Below are positions 51,057 to 53,950 of a stretch of 53,950 nt of DNA, piece after piece. Made by a program: the position numbers and the translations under genes. The DNA is from JBBIPA01 sp037443085 (GTDB lineage: Bacteria > Chloroflexota > Dehalococcoidia > GIF9 > UBA5629): assembly GCA_037443085.1 (NCBI GenBank), contig JBBIPA010000009.1, positions 1 to 53,950 on the forward strand. The letters run 5' to 3'. Numbering within the stretch: the stretch's first letter is position 1; every line of letters begins with the position of its first letter. Under the pieces are notes generated by a model. The model made no database searches. It was not told where the DNA came from and saw nothing but the letters and a program-made list of their open reading frames with translations.

Positions 51057-51138
51057 ATACAGCCTCTCGTTTTATAATACCACCATTGTAACACATTAAG
51101 GCAATGGTATTGTTATCTTCTGTAATTTCAACTCATAT

Positions 51139-51167
51139 TTGCTCAAAATTCAAAGCCGTATTATACT
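51139..51167 (+). promoter_or_regulatory. Putative promoter of the peptide-binding lipoprotein gene
   Basis: TTGCTC (51139-51144) and TATACT (51162-51167) are 17 bases apart, leaving a leader of about 65 bases to the ATG at 51240. Confidence 0.5.
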
Positions 51168-51239
51168 GTCACACTATATAGGCAGAAATTAGCCGATAAG
51201 TCACCTTCAGCATAGGCAAAGTTCTAATAAGGAATTAAG

Positions 51240-52820
51240 ATGCGATTAATTCAAAGACCAGCAATTTTAGCAGTCCTGCTCTGTGTCATAGCATTACTGC
51301 CTCTTGTGACCGGCTGCGTACTCCAGTCAGCTCAAGGAGTACTGAACTTATCAGATGCCGGGCCTATAACTCTGGATCCGGCGGTTTCCGGTGAATTGTC
51401 CTCTCATACATACATTATGCAGATATTTAGTGGCTTGGTGAGCCTTGATGATGAACTAAAGCCGGCACCGGATATTGCTGAACGCTGGCAGAAGAGCTCA
51501 GACGGTAAAACATATCTTTTCTATCTCAGGAAAGGCGTTAAATTCCACGACGGCAAAGAAGTTACTGCACATGATATCAAATTTTCCTGGGAAAGAGCCT
51601 GCAATCCTAAAACGAGGTCACAGACGGCGTCAATGTATCTCAATGATATTGTTGGTGCCAATGATGTAATTTCAGGCAAAACCACGGAAATAAAGGGCAT
51701 AGAGATAATTGATGATTACGCACTCAAGGTAACTATTGACGCTCCCAAAGCTTACTTCTTAGCCAAACTATCGTATCCCACTGCTTTTATCGTTGATAAA
51801 GATAATGTGGCACAAAGAGAACAATGGTGGCGCAAGCCAAATGGAACAGGACCATTCAAGCTCAAGGAATGGCAGGAGGGCAAAATCCTGTCATTACAGC
51901 CCAATGAGCTTTACTATCAGCAAATGACTAAACTCAGCCGGGTAGATTTTCATCTTTTGGCAGGTACGCCCATGGAATTGTATGAGACAGGTAAAATAGA
52001 CGTGGCACAGATATATCCAGAATATATCGAGCGAGCCAGCGATAAGAAAGGACCTTTTTACAAGGAATTGACTACATTCCCTGAATTGAGCCTCTATTAC
52101 ATTGGATTTAATGTTCGAAAACCGCCCTTTGATGACGTTAATATTCGAAGTGCCTTCTGCTATGCGGTCAATAAGGAACGGGTTATCAAAATAACCATGA
52201 AAGGGACTGTAGCTAAGGCCAGGGGCATCGTACCGCCAGGTATGCCCGGTCATAATGAAAAACTAGCTGGATTTAACTACGATATCGCCAAGGCTAAAAG
52301 CCTCATTGCCAATTCGAAGTATGGTAGCGTTGACAAGCTTCCACCCATTGCCATTACTATCTCAGGCTGGGGAGGGAACATCGGAACGGATCTCGGCGCA
52401 ATCATCCAGGATTGGAGAGAGAATCTGGGGGTTGATGTTACAGTCAGGCAAATCGAACCGCAGATATTCCTCTATCATCTAAATGAGGAGGTTGATGAAA
52501 TGTTCATGTTAGGTTGGGTTGCTGATTACCCGGACCCTCAAAATTTTTTGGATAACCTGTTTCGTACCGGTGCTTCCTACAATGCGGGTAATTATTCCAA
52601 CGCTACTTTGGATAAACTTCTGGACCAGGCAGCTATAGAACCCGATTACAATACCAGGATCAATTTATACCACCAGGCAGAGCAAATAGTTTTGAATGAA
52701 GCGGCATGCATTCCCTTGTGGTATAACACTACCTATCTTCTCATCAAACCTTATGTCAAGAATTACAGGGTCAATCCTATGGGTATGCCAGCATTCAACC
52801 AGGTATATATACAAAAATAG
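51240..52820 (+). CDS. Oligopeptide/nickel-type ABC solute receptor (SBP family 5) lipoprotein
   Basis: 526 aa. Lipoprotein signal with lipobox LVTGC at about residues 23-27. Family 5 landmarks: LNLSDAGPITLDPAVSGELS, LAERW-like DIAERWQKSSDGKTYLFYLRKGVKFHDGKEV, SWERACNPKT, GTGPFKLKEW, RSAFCYAVNKERVI, PGMPGHNEKLAGFNYDIAKA, and LGWVADYPDPQNFLDNLF. It would bind peptides or another small ligand outside the membrane. No permease or ATPase genes adjoin it, so it is an orphan receptor. AAGGA precedes the ATG. Confidence 0.93.
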   Translation: MRLIQRPAILAVLLCVIALLPLVTGCVLQSAQGVLNLSDAGPITLDPAVSGELSSHTYIMQIFSGLVSLDDELKPAPDIAERWQKSSDGKTYLFYLRKGVKFHDGKEVTAHDIKFSWERACNPKTRSQTASMYLNDIVGANDVISGKTTEIKGIEIIDDYALKVTIDAPKAYFLAKLSYPTAFIVDKDNVAQREQWWRKPNGTGPFKLKEWQEGKILSLQPNELYYQQMTKLSRVDFHLLAGTPMELYETGKIDVAQIYPEYIERASDKKGPFYKELTTFPELSLYYIGFNVRKPPFDDVNIRSAFCYAVNKERVIKITMKGTVAKARGIVPPGMPGHNEKLAGFNYDIAKAKSLIANSKYGSVDKLPPIAITISGWGGNIGTDLGAIIQDWRENLGVDVTVRQIEPQIFLYHLNEEVDEMFMLGWVADYPDPQNFLDNLFRTGASYNAGNYSNATLDKLLDQAAIEPDYNTRINLYHQAEQIVLNEAACIPLWYNTTYLLIKPYVKNYRVNPMGMPAFNQVYIQK

Positions 52821-52931
52821 AGCCTGTCCTCCAATGCCCTCTGACAGCAGACTCTCTCACCAGGAGTAACTACTTAGAAAACTCTGAACAAGCCTTCTAA
52901 AACTACTTTTTCATAGTCAAATTTACACTTG

Positions 52932-53774
52932 TTAATTATCTTTGAACCAGGCAATACTACCTCCTCCAGCTCCAATACTGCTCACATCAGCCACTTTAAT
53001 GCCAATTCTCTCATCTCCATACCAGCGACCTATCGCCAGCGCCACTTCACCATTTGCAGTAAGAGCAACATCTAAGGTGGTGCCTCCCATGTCAGCAGTG
53101 ATGAGGTCCGGCTCGCCGATGATTTTGCCCAGATAAGCTGCACCAGCCGGTGCTGCCGCAGGGCCGAAACCTACCAGATATACCGGCTTTTTAATAAGTG
53201 ACGGCACAGATTGCGCCAACTGGTTTGTTTGCATGATGAGAAGCTGACCTTTAAATCCAGCAGCCTTGAGCTTGTTCTCAAGATTGGTCATATACCTTGA
53301 TACAATTGGTCCCACACAAGCACTTATGATGCAGGTGCTTTCTCGAGCATATTCACCCATAGTAGGTAAAATATCGCTGGAGCAGGTAATAAATACCCCA
53401 TCAATCTCTCTTTTGCAAATTTCTTCCACCTTTTTTTCATTAGCTGGGTTTACATACGAATTTATTAAGCAAATGGCTATTGCTTCCACACCTTCCTTCT
53501 GTATCTTCTGGATAACAGCCTTCACTTCCTCTTCCTGAACAGGTCTCAGTATTTCACCCGTAGTCCTGGTAACCTCATCAATGACAAACCGTAGATAGCG
53601 GGGCACTATGGGCTCATAGGGAGGAATAAAAGCTTCATACACCTCAAATAGTCGCCGTGCAAAAGAAAAATCGACCACCTGGTTGATCTTGCGGAGCAGG
53701 TGGTCGATAGGGACGATACGGTCGTACAGATAACTACCGTAGAAAGACTCTTGAAGTGATTTTGGCTTGAGCAT
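52932..53774 (-). CDS. Hydantoinase A/oxoprolinase-like protein, short at both ends
   Basis: 280 aa. It matches only the middle of HyuA-type ATP-dependent hydantoinases (normally about 650-700 aa). Recognised: LRFVIDEVTRTTGEILRPV, GVEAIAICLINSYVNPANEKKV, GEYARESTCIISACVGPIVSRY, LLIMQTNQ, DLITADMGGTTLDVALTANG, and SIGAGGGSIAW, after which it stops six residues on. The N-terminal ATPase lobe with DVGGTFTD and the C-terminal half with the PGPACYG segment are missing. The start has GGGAGG six bases upstream, and TACAAT lies upstream, so it may be expressed. It is either a degraded remnant or a genuinely short protein. 53775-53950 holds no other gene I can identify. Confidence 0.75.
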   Translation of the reverse strand: MLKPKSLQESFYGSYLYDRIVPIDHLLRKINQVVDFSFARRLFEVYEAFIPPYEPIVPRYLRFVIDEVTRTTGEILRPVQEEEVKAVIQKIQKEGVEAIAICLINSYVNPANEKKVEEICKREIDGVFITCSSDILPTMGEYARESTCIISACVGPIVSRYMTNLENKLKAAGFKGQLLIMQTNQLAQSVPSLIKKPVYLVGFGPAAAPAGAAYLGKIIGEPDLITADMGGTTLDVALTANGEVALAIGRWYGDERIGIKVADVSSIGAGGGSIAWFKDN

Positions 53775-53950
53775 GAGTACCTCCCATCGATTAGTTATCT
53801 ATATTGTACCATCTTTATAGCTATGAATTACGTATAAAAGCCCCTATTTTTCATTTTTCAACGGACAAATGAAGACTTTTTCGGCAGTCTCTTCCCGCTA
53901 CAAAGTGCAGGGCGTACAGGAATATACTTCAGGCGGGTGACCTTTTGCTA

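Noticed and set aside
1..53950. Mobile elements, CRISPR arrays, prophage or toxin-antitoxin genes
   Set aside because: No transposase or integrase motifs, no regularly spaced repeats and no att-like duplications at the tRNA genes were found by eye.

Overview
This window is a dense bacterial chromosomal segment, mostly housekeeping, with operons on both strands. No prophage, insertion sequence, CRISPR array or rRNA gene is visible. Standard code, AGGAGG-type ribosome binding sites and near-consensus sigma-70 promoters are used throughout, with occasional GTG and TTG starts. The gene set (FdhD, an IscR-like Rrf2 regulator, a methylmalonyl-CoA mutase/beta-oxidation cluster, a DUF2318 Fe-S lipoprotein, DUF2284, a TRAP solute receptor and a proton-type F-ATPase) suggests an anaerobic or facultative bacterium. 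The style resembles Chloroflexota (Dehalococcoidia-like), but that is an impression, not a proof. Coordinates and motifs were read by hand.

Layout: 1-580 holds the front of a TRAP transporter receptor gene (- strand) interrupted by an in-frame TAG. 844-9512 (+) carries YchF, PEP synthase, then dgt-dnaG-rpoD and a membrane-anchored unknown. 9526-13792 (-) has ffh and uvrA. 13834-19334 (-) is a tight series nadA-fdhD-AIR synthase/HypE-like-nifS-NIL-domain protein-threonine synthase, a sulfur and Fe-S theme. 19599-25703 (-) has a DUF2318 lipoprotein, a Cys-Cys-rich CARDB lipoprotein and a MacB-type ABC transporter, then cystathionine gamma-synthase, cysteine synthase and an Rrf2 regulator. 25984-30107 (+) is an acyl-CoA cluster: methylmalonyl-CoA mutase large subunit, a dehydrogenase-like protein lacking catalytic residues, enoyl-CoA hydratase and an intact 3-hydroxybutyryl-CoA dehydrogenase.

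30125-35313 (-) is the translation block, transcribed from a strong promoter at about 35353-35381: tRNA-Thr(TGT), tRNA-Tyr(GTA), tRNA-Thr(GGT), tuf, rpmG, secE, nusG, rplK, rplA, an L10 leader with an attenuator-like terminator, rplJ and rplL. A hairpin follows rplL, and rpoBC is not adjacent. 35476-43686 (+) has a bifunctional-nuclease-family protein with a large internal insertion, a CxxC protein, and the complete F1Fo ATP synthase operon with an extra 37-codon membrane peptide between atpE and atpF. 43773-44348 (-) is rpsP-khpA. 44505-48965 (+) has endonuclease V (apparently leaderless), prfB with a programmed +1 frameshift, a gluzincin peptidase, radC and a LOG-family protein. 48993-51056 (-) is a beta-CASP nuclease and DUF2284. 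51240-52820 (+) is an orphan oligopeptide-type solute receptor, and 52932-53774 (-) is a hydantoinase A-like protein short at both ends.

The best candidates for something undescribed are the DUF2318/Cys-Cys lipoprotein/MacB-type cluster, the extra membrane peptide inside the ATP synthase operon, the catalytically degenerate hydroxyacyl-CoA dehydrogenase paralogue, and the Cys4 insertion in EF-Tu.
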